The translations under genes and the position numbers were made by a program. The notes below the pieces were generated by a model, which saw only the letters and a program-made list of their open reading frames with translations, was not told the DNA's origin and did not search any database. 64,000 bases of DNA, from positions 124,001-188,000 of the forward strand of contig CACXXO010000007.1 of the NCBI GenBank assembly GCA_902771735.1. Direction: 5' to 3'. Positions 25,227 through 33,823 of this stretch are shown one piece after another. Each line of letters begins with the position of its first letter. Positions within the stretch are counted from its first letter, which is position 1. The stretch is from an uncultured Bacteroidota bacterium (GTDB taxonomy: Bacteria > Bacteroidota > Bacteroidia > Bacteroidales > P3).

Positions 25227-26717
25227 CTATAACTGCCATGTGGCGCCGTCTTTGCCGTCCTTGACGGTGACGCCGGCTTCCTTGAGGGCGTCGCGGATCT
25301 TGTCGCTGGTGGCCCAGTCCTTGTTGGCCTTGGCGGTGGCGCGGATGTCGAGGATGATGTGCATCAGGCCGTCGATGAGGGCGGTGTTGTCGCCGGATGT
25401 CTCGTCCTTCATGCCGAGGACCTCGAACAGGAAGGTGTCGAAAACCCAACGCAATTCGTCAATGTCGGCCTGGCTGAGCTTCAGTTTGCCGTCGGCGGCG
25501 GAGTTGATGACCTTGGCTGCTTCGAAGAGGTGGGAGATGACAGTGGGGGTGGCGAAGTCGTCGTTCATGGCGTCGTAGCACTTCTGGCGGAGGGCTGCCA
25601 CTCCGGCATCGGCTGCGGTGCCGGGGTTTCCGGAGAGCCTGCCTAAAGCCTTATAAGCCTCCATGAGCTTGGAGAACCCTTTCTCGGCGGCCTGGAGGGC
25701 TTCGTTGCTGAAGTCGACGGTGCTGCGGTAGTGGGCCTGGAGGATGAAAAAGCGGATGGTCATGGGGGAGTAGGGCTGGTCAAGCATCTCCTTGCCGTCC
25801 TTGTCCTTGTGGCTGCCGGCGAAGAACTCGTCGAGGGTGATGAAGTTGCCGAGCGACTTACCCATCTTCTGGCCGTTGATGGTAATCATGTTGTTGTGCA
25901 TCCAGTAGCGGCAGGGGGCGTGGCCGGTGGAGGCTACGCACTGTGCTATCTCGCTCTCGTGGTGTGGGAAGACGAGGTCCATGCCGCCGCCGTGGATGTC
26001 GAATGGCGAGCCGAGGTATTTGGCTCCCATGGCTGTGCACTCGGCGTGCCATCCGGGGAAGCCGTCGCTCCAGGGCGAGGGCCAGCGCATGATGTGCTCG
26101 GGAGCGGCCTTCTTCCAGAGGGCGAAGTCGCCGGGGAAGCGCTTCTCGTCCTGGCCGTCGAGCTCGCGGGTGGTGGCAAGCATCTCGTCGATGACGCGGC
26201 CGCTGAGTTGGCCGTATTTATGGGTATCCTCCTGGTACTTGCGCACGTCGAAGTATACGCTGCCGTTGGAGACATAGGCATAGCCGGCGTCGAGAATCTG
26301 CTGCACGAGGGCTATCTGCTCGATTATATGGCCGCTGGCGTGAGGCTCAATGCTGGGGGGCAGCACGTTGAGGCGTTCCATGGCAGCGTGATAGCGGTTG
26401 GTGTAATATTGGGCCACCTCCATGGGTTCGAGCTGCTCAAGGCGTGCTTTCTTGGCGATTTTGTCCTCGCCTTCGTCGGCGTCGTGCTCGAGGTGTCCCA
26501 CGTCGGTGATGTTGCGCACATAGCGCACCTTGTAGCCTAAGTGCCGCAGGTAGCGGAACACCACGTCAAAGGTGATGGCGGGACGAGCATGGCCCAAATG
26601 GCCGTCGCCATAGACGGTGGGGCCGCAAACATACATGCCTACACGACCCTCGGTCAGCGGGCGGAAGAGTTCCTTGTTTCTTGTCAAGGTATTGTAAATC
26701 AACAACTGTTGCTCCAT
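25227..26717 (-). CDS. cysS: Cysteinyl-tRNA synthetase
   Basis: 496 residues. Charges tRNA-Cys. Class I signatures: HLGH-type ([10 protein letters not shown]) and KMGKS (KMSKS variant). Zinc ligands are in [17 protein letters not shown] and FPHHESE. Normal length. First gene of a five-gene minus-strand run (cysS, membrane protein, porin-like, PHP phosphatase, serpin). Confidence 0.96.
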   Translation of the reverse strand: MEQQLLIYNTLTRNKELFRPLTEGRVGMYVCGPTVYGDGHLGHARPAITFDVVFRYLRHLGYKVRYVRNITDVGHLEHDADEGEDKIAKKARLEQLEPMEVAQYYTNRYHAAMERLNVLPPSIEPHASGHIIEQIALVQQILDAGYAYVSNGSVYFDVRKYQEDTHKYGQLSGRVIDEMLATTRELDGQDEKRFPGDFALWKKAAPEHIMRWPSPWSDGFPGWHAECTAMGAKYLGSPFDIHGGGMDLVFPHHESEIAQCVASTGHAPCRYWMHNNMITINGQKMGKSLGNFITLDEFFAGSHKDKDGKEMLDQPYSPMTIRFFILQAHYRSTVDFSNEALQAAEKGFSKLMEAYKALGRLSGNPGTAADAGVAALRQKCYDAMNDDFATPTVISHLFEAAKVINSAADGKLKLSQADIDELRWVFDTFLFEVLGMKDETSGDNTALIDGLMHIILDIRATAKANKDWATSDKIRDALKEAGVTVKDGKDGATWQL

Positions 26718-26737
26718 AATACAAATATATTAAAATG

Positions 26738-26745
26738 CAAAAATA
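26738..26745 (-). promoter_or_regulatory. -7 box for cysS
   Basis: TATTTTTG on the minus strand, 20 nt upstream of the cysS ATG. No good TTTG at -33. Confidence 0.5.
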
Positions 26746-26776
26746 CGAAAAAAATCCGTATGTCGGGAAAAATTAG

Positions 26777-26784
26777 TATTTTTG
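26777..26784 (+). promoter_or_regulatory. -7 box for the radical SAM-PrsW pair
   Basis: TATTTTTG on the plus strand, 25 nt upstream of the ATG at 26810; divergent from the cysS promoter. Confidence 0.6.
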
Positions 26785-26809
26785 CAGGTCAGATACAGAG
26801 CATTTGTCA

Positions 26810-27784
26810 ATGCGCTACAACGCTTATAGTGCCTATTTCCGCGAGAAGTTCGGGACGCGGGTGCAGAAGTTGTCGGTCGACGGCGGCTTCGGCTGCCCGA
26901 ATCGCGACGGCCGTTGTGGCACCGGGGGGTGCACCTTCTGCACCAACGAGGCCTTCAACCCTTCCTACTGCCGACGGGTGGCTACCATCACCGAGCAGCT
27001 CGACGAGGGCATTGCCTTCCACCGCCACCGCTACCGTTCGGCACCTGTCTATCTGGCCTATTTCCAAGCCTACAGCAACACCTATGCACCCCTTGAAGTG
27101 TTGCGCGAGCGCTACGACGAGGCGCTGCGCCACGAGGGCGTGGTGGGATTGGTGGTGGGCACCCGGCCCGACTGTGTCGACCCCCCGGTGCTCGATTTGC
27201 TGGCCGAATATGCGCAGAAATGCTATGTAGCTGTGGAATACGGCATTGAGAGTTGCTACGACCGCACGCTGAACGCCATCAACCGCGGCCACGACTTCGC
27301 CTGCACCCAACGGGCCATCCGGGCCTCGGCCCAACGCGGCCTTCCCGTGGGAGGACACCTCATCCTGGGGCTTCCCGGCGAAAGTCGCGACGACCTTATG
27401 GCCGAGATGGACCTCATCAACGAACTGCCGCTCACCACAGTGAAATTCCACCAATTGCAAATCCTTCGCGGAACGACGATGGAGCAACAGTACCGGGACA
27501 AATCCTTCCGGGAGGCGCTGCTGCAATTCTCGCTCGACGAATACATTGCCCTGGTGTGCGACCTGCTGGAACGCCTGCGCCCCGACTTGGTGGTGGAGCG
27601 GTTGGCCGGCGAGGTGCCGCCGCGCTATCAGGCTTGCCCCGAGCGTAGTTTCCGTCGAGGCGACGGCCGCCTGTTGCGCAACGAGGAAATCCCAGCCCTG
27701 GTGGAAGCCGAGCTCGAACGGCGCGGCAGCAGGCAGGGCTCCCGTTACAGTCAACCGCATAACAACCAAACAATCACAATATGA
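26810..27784 (+). CDS. Radical SAM protein, TIGR01212 (YhcC) family
   Basis: 324 residues from the ATG at 26810. The Fe-S cluster region reads DGGFGCPNRDGRCGTGGCTF followed by CTNEAF, as in YhcC-type proteins (Cys, then CxxC). Further blocks YLAYFQAYSNTYAP, VVGTRPDCV, VEYGIES and HLILGLPGE are typical. Cytoplasmic; the reaction of this family is not established. Ends in a 4-nt overlap with the PrsW-like gene. Confidence 0.88.
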   Translation: MRYNAYSAYFREKFGTRVQKLSVDGGFGCPNRDGRCGTGGCTFCTNEAFNPSYCRRVATITEQLDEGIAFHRHRYRSAPVYLAYFQAYSNTYAPLEVLRERYDEALRHEGVVGLVVGTRPDCVDPPVLDLLAEYAQKCYVAVEYGIESCYDRTLNAINRGHDFACTQRAIRASAQRGLPVGGHLILGLPGESRDDLMAEMDLINELPLTTVKFHQLQILRGTTMEQQYRDKSFREALLQFSLDEYIALVCDLLERLRPDLVVERLAGEVPPRYQACPERSFRRGDGRLLRNEEIPALVEAELERRGSRQGSRYSQPHNNQTITI

Positions 27785-28548
27785 GCATAGCCCTTGTTTC
27801 GGCCGTGTTGCCGGTACTTATCCTCCTCTTTTTCATCTACAAGAAAGACAAATTCCAGCCCGAACCGCTGGGCAAGCTGGTATGGACCTTCTTTGTGGGC
27901 TGCCTGAGCGTGATTCCCGCCTCGCTCATGGAGCTGCTCCTCAGCACATTCACCCCATCCGATCCTGTGGCTGGCGGCCTCTTCACCGGCTATGCCGTCG
28001 CCGGCTTCAGCGAGGAGCTCTGCAAACTGCTGCTCCTGATGTGGGTCATATGGAAAAGCCCCTATTTCGACGAGTATTTCGACGGCATCGTCTATGCCTC
28101 CTTCCTCTCGCTGGGCTTTGCCTGCGTGGAGAACATCATGTATGTCTACTCCAGCGACGACACCATGACAATCGCCCTCACGCGCGGATTGCTGGCCGTG
28201 CCGGCCCACTTCCTCTTCGCCGTTATCATGGGTTACCATTTGGCTCTGGCCAAATTCGACTTGCCCAACCGTCACAAGCACCTCTTCCACGCTCTGCTCT
28301 ACCCTGTGCTGCTGCATGGCACCTACGACGCCCTGCTGATGGTCAGCGACGGCATCACCAAGGGCGGCGACAACGAGGAAACCATCGCCTTGACTGTGGC
28401 CGGTGGACTGATTGTCGTGTTCCTGATCTTCGACGTTGTTCTGTGGCGTCGCGGAATCAAACGAATCAAACGAATGCAAGAGAGGTCAAAAGAGCAAAAT
28501 TTCGACCGCCAACACCCTTTCGACGGCTTCAAATGGGATATCCTTTGA
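27781..28548 (+). CDS. PrsW family intramembrane metalloprotease
   Basis: 255 residues, about seven membrane helices. Family motifs: KKDKFQPEPL after helix 1, FSEELCKLL (EExxK), and the His-bearing helices LAVPAHFLFAVIMGYHLA and LLYPVLLHGTYDAL. PrsW of Bacillus cleaves an anti-sigma factor; no anti-sigma factor is encoded nearby, so the substrate is unknown. Coupled to the radical SAM gene. Confidence 0.88.
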   Translation: MSIALVSAVLPVLILLFFIYKKDKFQPEPLGKLVWTFFVGCLSVIPASLMELLLSTFTPSDPVAGGLFTGYAVAGFSEELCKLLLLMWVIWKSPYFDEYFDGIVYASFLSLGFACVENIMYVYSSDDTMTIALTRGLLAVPAHFLFAVIMGYHLALAKFDLPNRHKHLFHALLYPVLLHGTYDALLMVSDGITKGGDNEETIALTVAGGLIVVFLIFDVVLWRRGIKRIKRMQERSKEQNFDRQHPFDGFKWDIL

Positions 28549-28621
28549 AAAAAATATTTTCTTTAACTCATTGAAATACAATTAGAAAATCTCTATTTTC
28601 GGTTTTCTGTCAAAAAAAAAT

Positions 28622-28652
28622 TTTGCCATATCGGAAAAAGGTTGTACTTTTG
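28622..28652 (+). promoter_or_regulatory. Promoter of the tRNA-Ala pair
   Basis: TTTG at 28622-28625 and TACTTTTG at 28645-28652 with 19 nt between; nearly identical to the promoter of the other tRNA cluster. Confidence 0.85.
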
Positions 28653-28689
28653 CACCCGATTTCGAGAGAAAAAACACATGAAATCTGCC

Positions 28690-28763
<74 letters not shown>

Positions 28764-28766
28764 CAG

Positions 28767-28795
28767 AAAGGGTCGCTGAAAACGGCCCTTTTTTG
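28767..28795 (+). terminator. Weak terminator-like hairpin between the two tRNA-Ala genes
   Basis: AAGGGTCG/CGGCCCTT stem with one mismatch and a T run. Confidence 0.5.
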
Positions 28796-28804
28796 ATAAA
28801 GAAC

Positions 28805-28877
28805 GGGGTAGTAGCTCATCTGGTAGAGCATTTGGTTCGCAATCAAAAGGTAGTGGGTTCGAGTCCCATCTACTCCA
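28805..28877 (+). tRNA. tRNA-Ala(CGC)
   Basis: Acceptor GGGGTAG with CTACTCC, again with G3-U70; anticodon stem TTTGG/TCAAA and loop TTCGCAA gives CGC, reading GCG; T-arm GTGGGTTCGAGTCCCAT. CCA not encoded. Confidence 0.88.
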
Positions 28878-28879
28878 CA

Positions 28880-28911
28880 GAAAAAGAGAACGCTGAGCGT
28901 TCTCTTTTTTG
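28880..28911 (+). terminator. Terminator after tRNA-Ala(CGC)
   Basis: AAGAGAACGC pairs with GCGTTCTCTT, followed by a T run. Confidence 0.85.
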
Positions 28912-28964
28912 CGTAGCAGATGGTCCAAGGTGGCGGGTTGTCGGCGTGGCCGACGGTTTCACCA

Positions 28965-28984
28965 CGAGTCCCATCTACTCCACA
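28965..28984 (+). repeat. Duplicated tRNA-Ala 3' end
   Basis: These 20 nt (CGAGTCCCATCTACTCCACA) are identical to 28860-28879, the T-loop to acceptor end of tRNA-Ala(CGC), 105 nt downstream. The sequence between (28912-28964) cannot be folded into a proper tRNA. The copy is followed by its own strong terminator. It may be a decayed tRNA or an attachment-site scar. Confidence 0.75.
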
Positions 28985-29020
28985 AGGGCAAGAGGCCATC
29001 CGGCCTCTTGCCCTTTTTTT
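28984..29020 (+). terminator. Strong terminator after the duplicated tRNA end
   Basis: GGGCAAGAGGCC pairs with GGCCTCTTGCCC around ATCC, then seven T. Confidence 0.85.
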
Positions 29021-29060
29021 GTCTCCTCCTGCCACCCGGTAGCCTCCACCGGCATCCTTT

Positions 29061-29156
29061 CGCCCTACCACCGCCCTACCATCTCCTACCGTCGTATGGG
29101 ATGGGTAGGAGTTAGGTAGGAGTTGGTTAGGAGTTGGTAAAGACTTGATAGGTAGG
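29061..29156. repeat. 11-nt-unit inverted repeat, copy 3
   Basis: C-rich arm CGCCC TACCACCGCCC TACCATCTCC TACC, centre GTCG, then TATGGGATGG, GTAGGAGTTAG, GTAGGAGTTG, GTTAGGAGTTG, GTAAAGACTTG, ATAGGTAGG. It lies between the tRNA terminators and the convergent nitroreductase gene. Confidence 0.8.
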
Positions 29157-29188
29157 AATGCCTTATTATCAATAAGTTATGGGTAACA

Positions 29189-29223
29189 AAAAAAGCACCT
29201 TTTTTTGAGAAAGGTGCTTTTTT
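29189..29223. terminator. Bidirectional terminator at the end of the nitroreductase gene
   Basis: AAAAGCACCTTT pairs with AAAGGTGCTTTT, flanked by A and T runs on the two sides. Confidence 0.8.
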
Positions 29224-29245
29224 GTGCAAAAGGGTGTAATGAGCT

Positions 29246-29881
29246 CTACCAGCGTCCGTTATGCACGCGGGAGGGGTCCCATTTGTCCTTGGGCTGGGTG
29301 GTGCCGTCATGGTAGCCGATGGGGACGACGGCGTAGGGGACCACCGAGGCGGGGAGGCCGAGGCAGCGCTTGACGGGGGCCATGGTCTCGGCATAGGGGT
29401 AGCAGGCTGTCCAGCAGGCACCTAAGCCGTAGGCCTCGACGGCGAGGAGGAGGTTCTCGGTGACGGCTCCCATGTCGTCGCGCCAGAGTTGGTTGACCTG
29501 TGCCACATCGGGGCCGTCGGGGTTGTCGCGCGTGGGTCCCATGTGGATGGTGTCGGCGCAGATGACGACGATGGCGCCGCTCTCCTTGAACTTCTGCATG
29601 TTGTGATTACCCTCGAAGATGCTGTCATACTGGCTCTTGTCGGTGAGCACGACGAAGCTCCAGGGGCGCCAGTCGCGGCCGCTGGGGGCGGCCATGGCGG
29701 CACGGAGGATGTTTTCCATCACCGAGTCGGGGATGGCTTCGCCGTTGTAGGAGCGTACGCTCTTGCGGCTGAGGATGTTGTCCATCACAACCCCAGTTGG
29801 ATTGATGGTGTCGCATTGTTTTTCGCAGCAGGCGCCGAAAAGCATGGCGGCGGCTGCCATCATTAATAAGGATTTTTTCAT
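29246..29881 (-). CDS. Nitroreductase family lipoprotein
   Basis: 211 residues. An N-terminal lipoprotein signal (MMAAAAMLFGAC) is fused to a nitroreductase/FMN domain: ILSRKSVRSYNGEAIPDSVM (FMN phosphate site), AAMAAPSGRDWRPWSFVV, VEAYGLGACWTACYP, and VPYAVVPIGY. The typical role is NAD(P)H-dependent flavin reduction, which is odd for a periplasmic lipoprotein; some Bacteroidota do carry exported members. It starts 1 nt after the namZ stop, so both are co-transcribed. Confidence 0.85.
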   Translation of the reverse strand: MKKSLLMMAAAAMLFGACCEKQCDTINPTGVVMDNILSRKSVRSYNGEAIPDSVMENILRAAMAAPSGRDWRPWSFVVLTDKSQYDSIFEGNHNMQKFKESGAIVVICADTIHMGPTRDNPDGPDVAQVNQLWRDDMGAVTENLLLAVEAYGLGACWTACYPYAETMAPVKRCLGLPASVVPYAVVPIGYHDGTTQPKDKWDPSRVHNGRW

Positions 29882-29882
29882 A

Positions 29883-31031
29883 TTATTTATAAATTAAATA
29901 TTTTTCGCGGATTTTCTTGAACTCGTCGAGGGCGGGCTGCCAGGTGGCGCGGATCTCCTCTTCGGTCATACCTGCCTCTATCTGTTTGCGGAGTTCGCCG
30001 TTGCCGGCCAGTTTCTCAAAGAAGTTGTTTTTGAGGAAGAACTTGCCCTTCGGCACACGGCGGTACATCTCCATCAGATAGTTGAGACTGAAGGCTGAGG
30101 GAGCGGGTTCCTGTCGCAGGTCGAGGGTGTCGGTGCCATAGGTGACCCACTCGAAGGGGTGGTCGGTGCCACGACCTACTCCGCAGTGGGTGCCCTCGAA
30201 GAGGCAGAGCGAGGGGTAGAGGGCGATGGCGTGGGCGTTGCGCAGGTTGGGCGACGGCGGCACAGGCAGCTCGTAGCCGATGCTGTCGCGTCGGTAGCCC
30301 TTCATCTTGACGATAGTCAAGTCGCAAGTGTCTTTTATCCAATGCTCACCGTTGATCATCTTTGCATATTCTCCTATCGTCATACCATAGACCACCGGCA
30401 CAGGGTGCATGCCCACAAAGGAGCGGTAGCGCGCGGTGTCGAGTACCGGGCCGTCGACATAATGTCCGTTGGGGTTGGGGCGGTCGAGGACAACGAGCGG
30501 TATGCCCGCTTCGGCGCAGGCTTCCATCACATAGTGTAGCGTGCTGATATAGGTGTAGAAGCGGCACCCCACATCCTGCAGGTCGAAGACCACGCAATCC
30601 ACATCCTTCAACTGCTCGGGCGTGGGTTTCTTGTTCTTGCCGTAGAGCGAGATGATGGGTAGGCCGGTCTTGGCGTCGACGCTGTTGTCAACATGGGCTC
30701 CGGCCTCAGCAGTGCCGCGAAAACCGTGCTCGGGACAGAAAATCTTCACTACTTGAACCTTCTTGGCCAACAACGTGTCCACCAGATGGGTGCTCTCAAC
30801 CACAGAGGTTTGGTTGCCCACCACGGCCACGCGCTTGCCGTCGAGCCATCCGGTCCACACAAAACCCACCATCACCTCGGCCCCCATGCGCATCTGGCCC
30901 GGCACGTCGCGGCACGACCACACCTCCTCGAGCTGTGGCACAAGCCTTTTCTCCTGGGCATGGCAACAAGAATTGAGTTGCAACAATGTCACAACACACA
31001 GAACCAGAGTATGTGCCAGCCGATTTTTCAA
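29883..31031 (-). CDS. namZ: Exo-beta-N-acetylmuramidase NamZ (DUF1343)
   Basis: 382 residues with a signal peptide/lipobox-like start (LLQLNSCCHAQ). The DUF1343 blocks are clear: VAVVGNQTSVV, FCPEHGFRGTAEAGAHVDNS, DVDCVVFDLQDVGCRFYTYI, VLDRPNPNG, GMTIGEYAKMING, FEGTHCGVGRGTDHPFEWVT. Characterised members (Bacillus, Tannerella) remove MurNAc from non-reducing ends of peptidoglycan fragments. Exported. Lies 18 nt after dut and directly before the nitroreductase lipoprotein. Confidence 0.9.
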   Translation of the reverse strand: MKNRLAHTLVLCVVTLLQLNSCCHAQEKRLVPQLEEVWSCRDVPGQMRMGAEVMVGFVWTGWLDGKRVAVVGNQTSVVESTHLVDTLLAKKVQVVKIFCPEHGFRGTAEAGAHVDNSVDAKTGLPIISLYGKNKKPTPEQLKDVDCVVFDLQDVGCRFYTYISTLHYVMEACAEAGIPLVVLDRPNPNGHYVDGPVLDTARYRSFVGMHPVPVVYGMTIGEYAKMINGEHWIKDTCDLTIVKMKGYRRDSIGYELPVPPSPNLRNAHAIALYPSLCLFEGTHCGVGRGTDHPFEWVTYGTDTLDLRQEPAPSAFSLNYLMEMYRRVPKGKFFLKNNFFEKLAGNGELRKQIEAGMTEEEIRATWQPALDEFKKIREKYLIYK

Positions 31032-31048
31032 TTTTCAACTTTCATTTT

Positions 31049-31486
31049 TCAACTCTTCCCCGTGTGTCCGAAGCCGCCGGTGCCGCGCTCGGTGTCGGTG
31101 AGTTCTTCCACCTGGACAATCTCGGCCTGCTCGTGGCGGGCGATGACCATCTGGGCGATACGCTCGCCGTCGTTGATGACGAAGTCCTCCTGGCTGAGGT
31201 TGATCAATATCACACATATCTCGCCGCGATAGTCGGCGTCGATGGTGCCGGGCGAGTTGAGCACCGTGATGCCCTTCTTCAACGCCAAACCGCTACGCGG
31301 ACGCACCTGCGCCTCGTAGCCCGCCGGCAGCTCCATGAAGAGCCCCGTCTTCACCAGGCCGCGCTCCATGGGCTTCAGCGTAATAGGTCCCTCGGGCAAA
31401 TACGCCCTCAAATCCATGCCCGCCGACTGCGCCGTCTCATACTTCGGCAGCGGATGGTGGCTCTTATTGACTATCTTGATTTGCAT
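31049..31486 (-). CDS. dut: dUTP diphosphatase
   Basis: 145 residues, trimeric dUTPase. Motifs 1-5 are visible: [58 protein letters not shown]. It removes dUTP and supplies dUMP for thymidylate. Upstream of namZ. Confidence 0.95.
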   Translation of the reverse strand: MQIKIVNKSHHPLPKYETAQSAGMDLRAYLPEGPITLKPMERGLVKTGLFMELPAGYEAQVRPRSGLALKKGITVLNSPGTIDADYRGEICVILINLSQEDFVINDGERIAQMVIARHEQAEIVQVEELTDTERGTGGFGHTGKS

Positions 31487-31541
31487 ATATTACTGTTTTC
31501 CTCATTAACGAATAATCCTCTGTTTTATTGTGCCGTCACCT

Positions 31542-32672
31542 TCAAACTCCTTTGATGAAATCCAGATAGTTATCCCGATTGACAACTTTGAATGTATGGT
31601 CTGGATAGTTCTTCATAAAAGTATCGGTCAGGCGTGGCTGCTTGGTGCCGCTCCATTTAAACTCATAAGCATGCAATACACCGTCATAATCCTCAATATA
31701 ATCCACCTCCTGCTGCTGTTGTGTGCGCCAGAAATAACTTTTGCCATAAAACGCATTGTATGCGTTGTGTTTCATACGCTCACTGATGAGGTAATTCTCC
31801 CATAGAGCACCTGTATCTGTACGCAATGCCAAAGGTTTATAGTCGCCAATGAGTGCGTTACGTACACCATTGTCGCAGAAATAAAACTTGCGGCTTTTCT
31901 TCAACTCGGAACGCACATTGCGGCTGAACGACCGCAAGTGGAAGATAACATACGACTTCTCCAGCAGGTCGATATACCGTTGCACAGTGACTGAGTTCAA
32001 GCCAAGCAGCCTGCCAAGTTCGTTGAACGACACCTCGCTGCCGACCTGTAATGCCAGCGCCTGCAGCAATTGCTCAATGATTTCAGGTTTGCGCACGTCT
32101 TGAAATGCAAAGATGTCTTTGTAGAGGTAGCTGCTTACCAAGTTGGTTAGCGTTTCTCGCTCCTCACCGGGATTATTGACCACTTCAGGATAGGCACCAT
32201 AAATCAACCTACGCTCCAGCAGCCTTCGCTCTTCCTGTATCCCATTTTCCTTTACCAGCTCCTCGACAGAAAAGGGGAAGAGGACATACTCGTACTTTCG
32301 ACCCGTCAGCGGTTCGTTGATGGAGTTGGAAAGCTCGATGGCCGAAGACCCCGTAACAACCACCTGTTTCCCCGGATAGTTGTCGATCAGCAACTTCAGG
32401 GTGATGCCAATATTCTGCACACGCTGAGCCTCGTCGATAAACACGATGTCATACCCTGCGGTCTCGTTTCCCAACATAGTAGAGGTAGGATCAGTAAGTT
32501 TGCGTCGTACGTCGGGCTCGTCACAATTCCACACAAGGACCTTACGGTCATACTCGTTTGCAAGCATCTTCAGCAGTGTGGTCTTGCCCACTTGACGAGG
32601 ACCTACGACTATGATAGCTTTACCTCTGAAGAATTTCTGTTTAATCGTACTTGTAATCAGCCTATTAACCAT
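31542..32672 (-). CDS. AAA+ ATPase with C-terminal DUF4143
   Basis: 376 residues from the ATG at 32672. Walker A GPRQVGKTT, Walker B YDIVFIDEAQ, sensor VVTGSSA, arginine-rich LTGRKYEYVLFPFS, a winged-helix segment (ELGRLLGLNSVTVQRYIDLLEKSYVI), and a C-terminal DUF4143 nuclease-like part (FWRTQQQQEVDYIEDYDG...AYEFKWS) with a possible D...E-x-K arrangement. Such ATPases are often mobile or defence-associated in Bacteroidales, but the function is unknown. The gene is AT-richer than dut next to it. Confidence 0.85.
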   Translation of the reverse strand: MVNRLITSTIKQKFFRGKAIIVVGPRQVGKTTLLKMLANEYDRKVLVWNCDEPDVRRKLTDPTSTMLGNETAGYDIVFIDEAQRVQNIGITLKLLIDNYPGKQVVVTGSSAIELSNSINEPLTGRKYEYVLFPFSVEELVKENGIQEERRLLERRLIYGAYPEVVNNPGEERETLTNLVSSYLYKDIFAFQDVRKPEIIEQLLQALALQVGSEVSFNELGRLLGLNSVTVQRYIDLLEKSYVIFHLRSFSRNVRSELKKSRKFYFCDNGVRNALIGDYKPLALRTDTGALWENYLISERMKHNAYNAFYGKSYFWRTQQQQEVDYIEDYDGVLHAYEFKWSGTKQPRLTDTFMKNYPDHTFKVVNRDNYLDFIKGV

Positions 32673-32710
32673 CTTAAAACATCTTTTATTTCCTCTGCAA
32701 ATATACAAAC

Positions 32711-32770
32711 TTTTTTGATTATACTAAAAAAATCTTATAATATTTTTTGATTATACTAAAAAAATCTTAT
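32711..32770. repeat. 28-nt direct repeat upstream of the ATPase gene
   Basis: Two identical copies of a 28-nt A/T-rich sequence (starting TTTTTTGATTATACTAAAAA) at 32711-32738 and 32743-32770, 32 nt apart start to start. They lie 39-98 nt upstream of the ATPase start, where an operator or tandem promoter would be. Confidence 0.8.
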
Positions 32771-32843
32771 CCTCTGGACTCTGTTTCACAAATAAATCCA
32801 TCAAGGGAATTTGCACATTTTCTGCAATATGATGAAAATAATT

Positions 32844-32874
32844 TTTTCCAGTTGGATTATTATTCGTACTTTTG
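32844..32874 (+). promoter_or_regulatory. Promoter-like element upstream of the unknown AT-rich gene
   Basis: TTTT at 32844-32847 and TACTTTTG at 32867-32874, spacing 19 nt, followed by CAG and a hairpin GCTTTC-GAGAGC-GAAAGC. It would give a leader of about 285 nt before the ATG at 33166. Confidence 0.6.
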
Positions 32875-33165
32875 CAGTTGCTTTCGAGAGCGAAAGCAGT
32901 AAGCAAGAAAAGCATTGCGATACTGTCCTTTGATAGAAAATTTGGCAGATTTTACTTGAAGGAGGATCGAGCATTTATGCTTTCGCTTGATTGTGTATGC
33001 TATATCCCTGTAGCATATCTTCAGGCGTGAGATATGTTCCATTATACCCCGTTCCTTCAAAGGTTTGCCAAAGCCTCTATCAAGACGGACATGAGTACAT
33101 AACCTCATGCCTTTTCTTATTGTTTATAATGTTTTCCGTTGGAGGGTCGGACTGGGGAATTAAAA
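32875..33165. other. Gap or long 5' leader, no supported gene
   Basis: Between the promoter-like element and the ATG at 33166 no frame with convincing coding character was found. A short minus-strand frame runs back through the promoter and is discounted. A hairpin GCTTTC/GAAAGC lies at 32880-32897 and an inverted GCATATC/GATATGT pair lies near 33015-33040. Confidence 0.4.
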
Positions 33166-33774
33166 ATGAGTTTAGTAGATTTAGCAATTCGACGCGTCGG
33201 ACATTACAAAGAGGAATGGAAAGGGAATTATGTTAATACAACCTATATTGCAATCGACGAGAGCAATCATATTAAGGGTTCATTAGACCCTTCTGTTTTA
33301 GGAAACGCCAAACGGTGTATTCTGTTACACGAACGTAGTGAGGTCGATTTTTATACTGGTCATCCAAACTATACTTTTTTTCGTGATGTGGATTTTGTTA
33401 ATGAGGACGGAGAAGTATTTAAAGAATGTCTCGACAAAGATTTTAAACTATATGTAATACAATATGCGTATGAGCATACGCCCAAATTGTACTTGACTTC
33501 AGATGGCATCTGTTACACCTGTTGCCCTTCATGGAGAAACACGGCAAGTATAGTAGAGAGTTTTCGGTCTGTATGGAATCTTTATAATGAGTTAAAAAGC
33601 GTAGAGACCAAGGATGAAAGAGCAACAATAGTTCGATTGTATAAAAATGATGAGAAGATACTTCAGCAGAAAAAAGAAATAGTAAACTTTTCGTATGCTA
33701 ATTCCCTGTTGGAAAAGGAACGAGATATGTACAAAGGGCTGCTTGATGACATAAAAGAACTGCTCCTCAAATAA
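33166..33774 (+). CDS. Unknown protein, AT-rich accessory gene
   Basis: 202 residues from the ATG at 33166. No signal peptide or membrane segment. The middle contains many aromatic and acidic residues (YTGHPNYTFFRDVDFVNEDGE) and a CYTCC cluster; the C-terminus is helical and Lys/Glu-rich (coiled-coil-like). Codon use is AT-rich, unlike the core genes around it. I do not recognise it. Confidence 0.55.
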   Translation: MSLVDLAIRRVGHYKEEWKGNYVNTTYIAIDESNHIKGSLDPSVLGNAKRCILLHERSEVDFYTGHPNYTFFRDVDFVNEDGEVFKECLDKDFKLYVIQYAYEHTPKLYLTSDGICYTCCPSWRNTASIVESFRSVWNLYNELKSVETKDERATIVRLYKNDEKILQQKKEIVNFSYANSLLEKERDMYKGLLDDIKELLLK

Positions 33775-33823
33775 GATAATGTGCACAGAAAGTATTTTGT
33801 ATAACAATTAAACAATCATAATT

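Noticed and set aside
28912..28964. A third complete tRNA gene
   Set aside because: Only the 3' end matches a tRNA; no acceptor, D-arm or anticodon arm can be formed with the preceding sequence.
32860..33108. Minus-strand frame of 82 codons that could be a transposase remnant
   Set aside because: It reads backward through a plus-strand promoter, has no inverted repeats around it and no transposase motif I can name.
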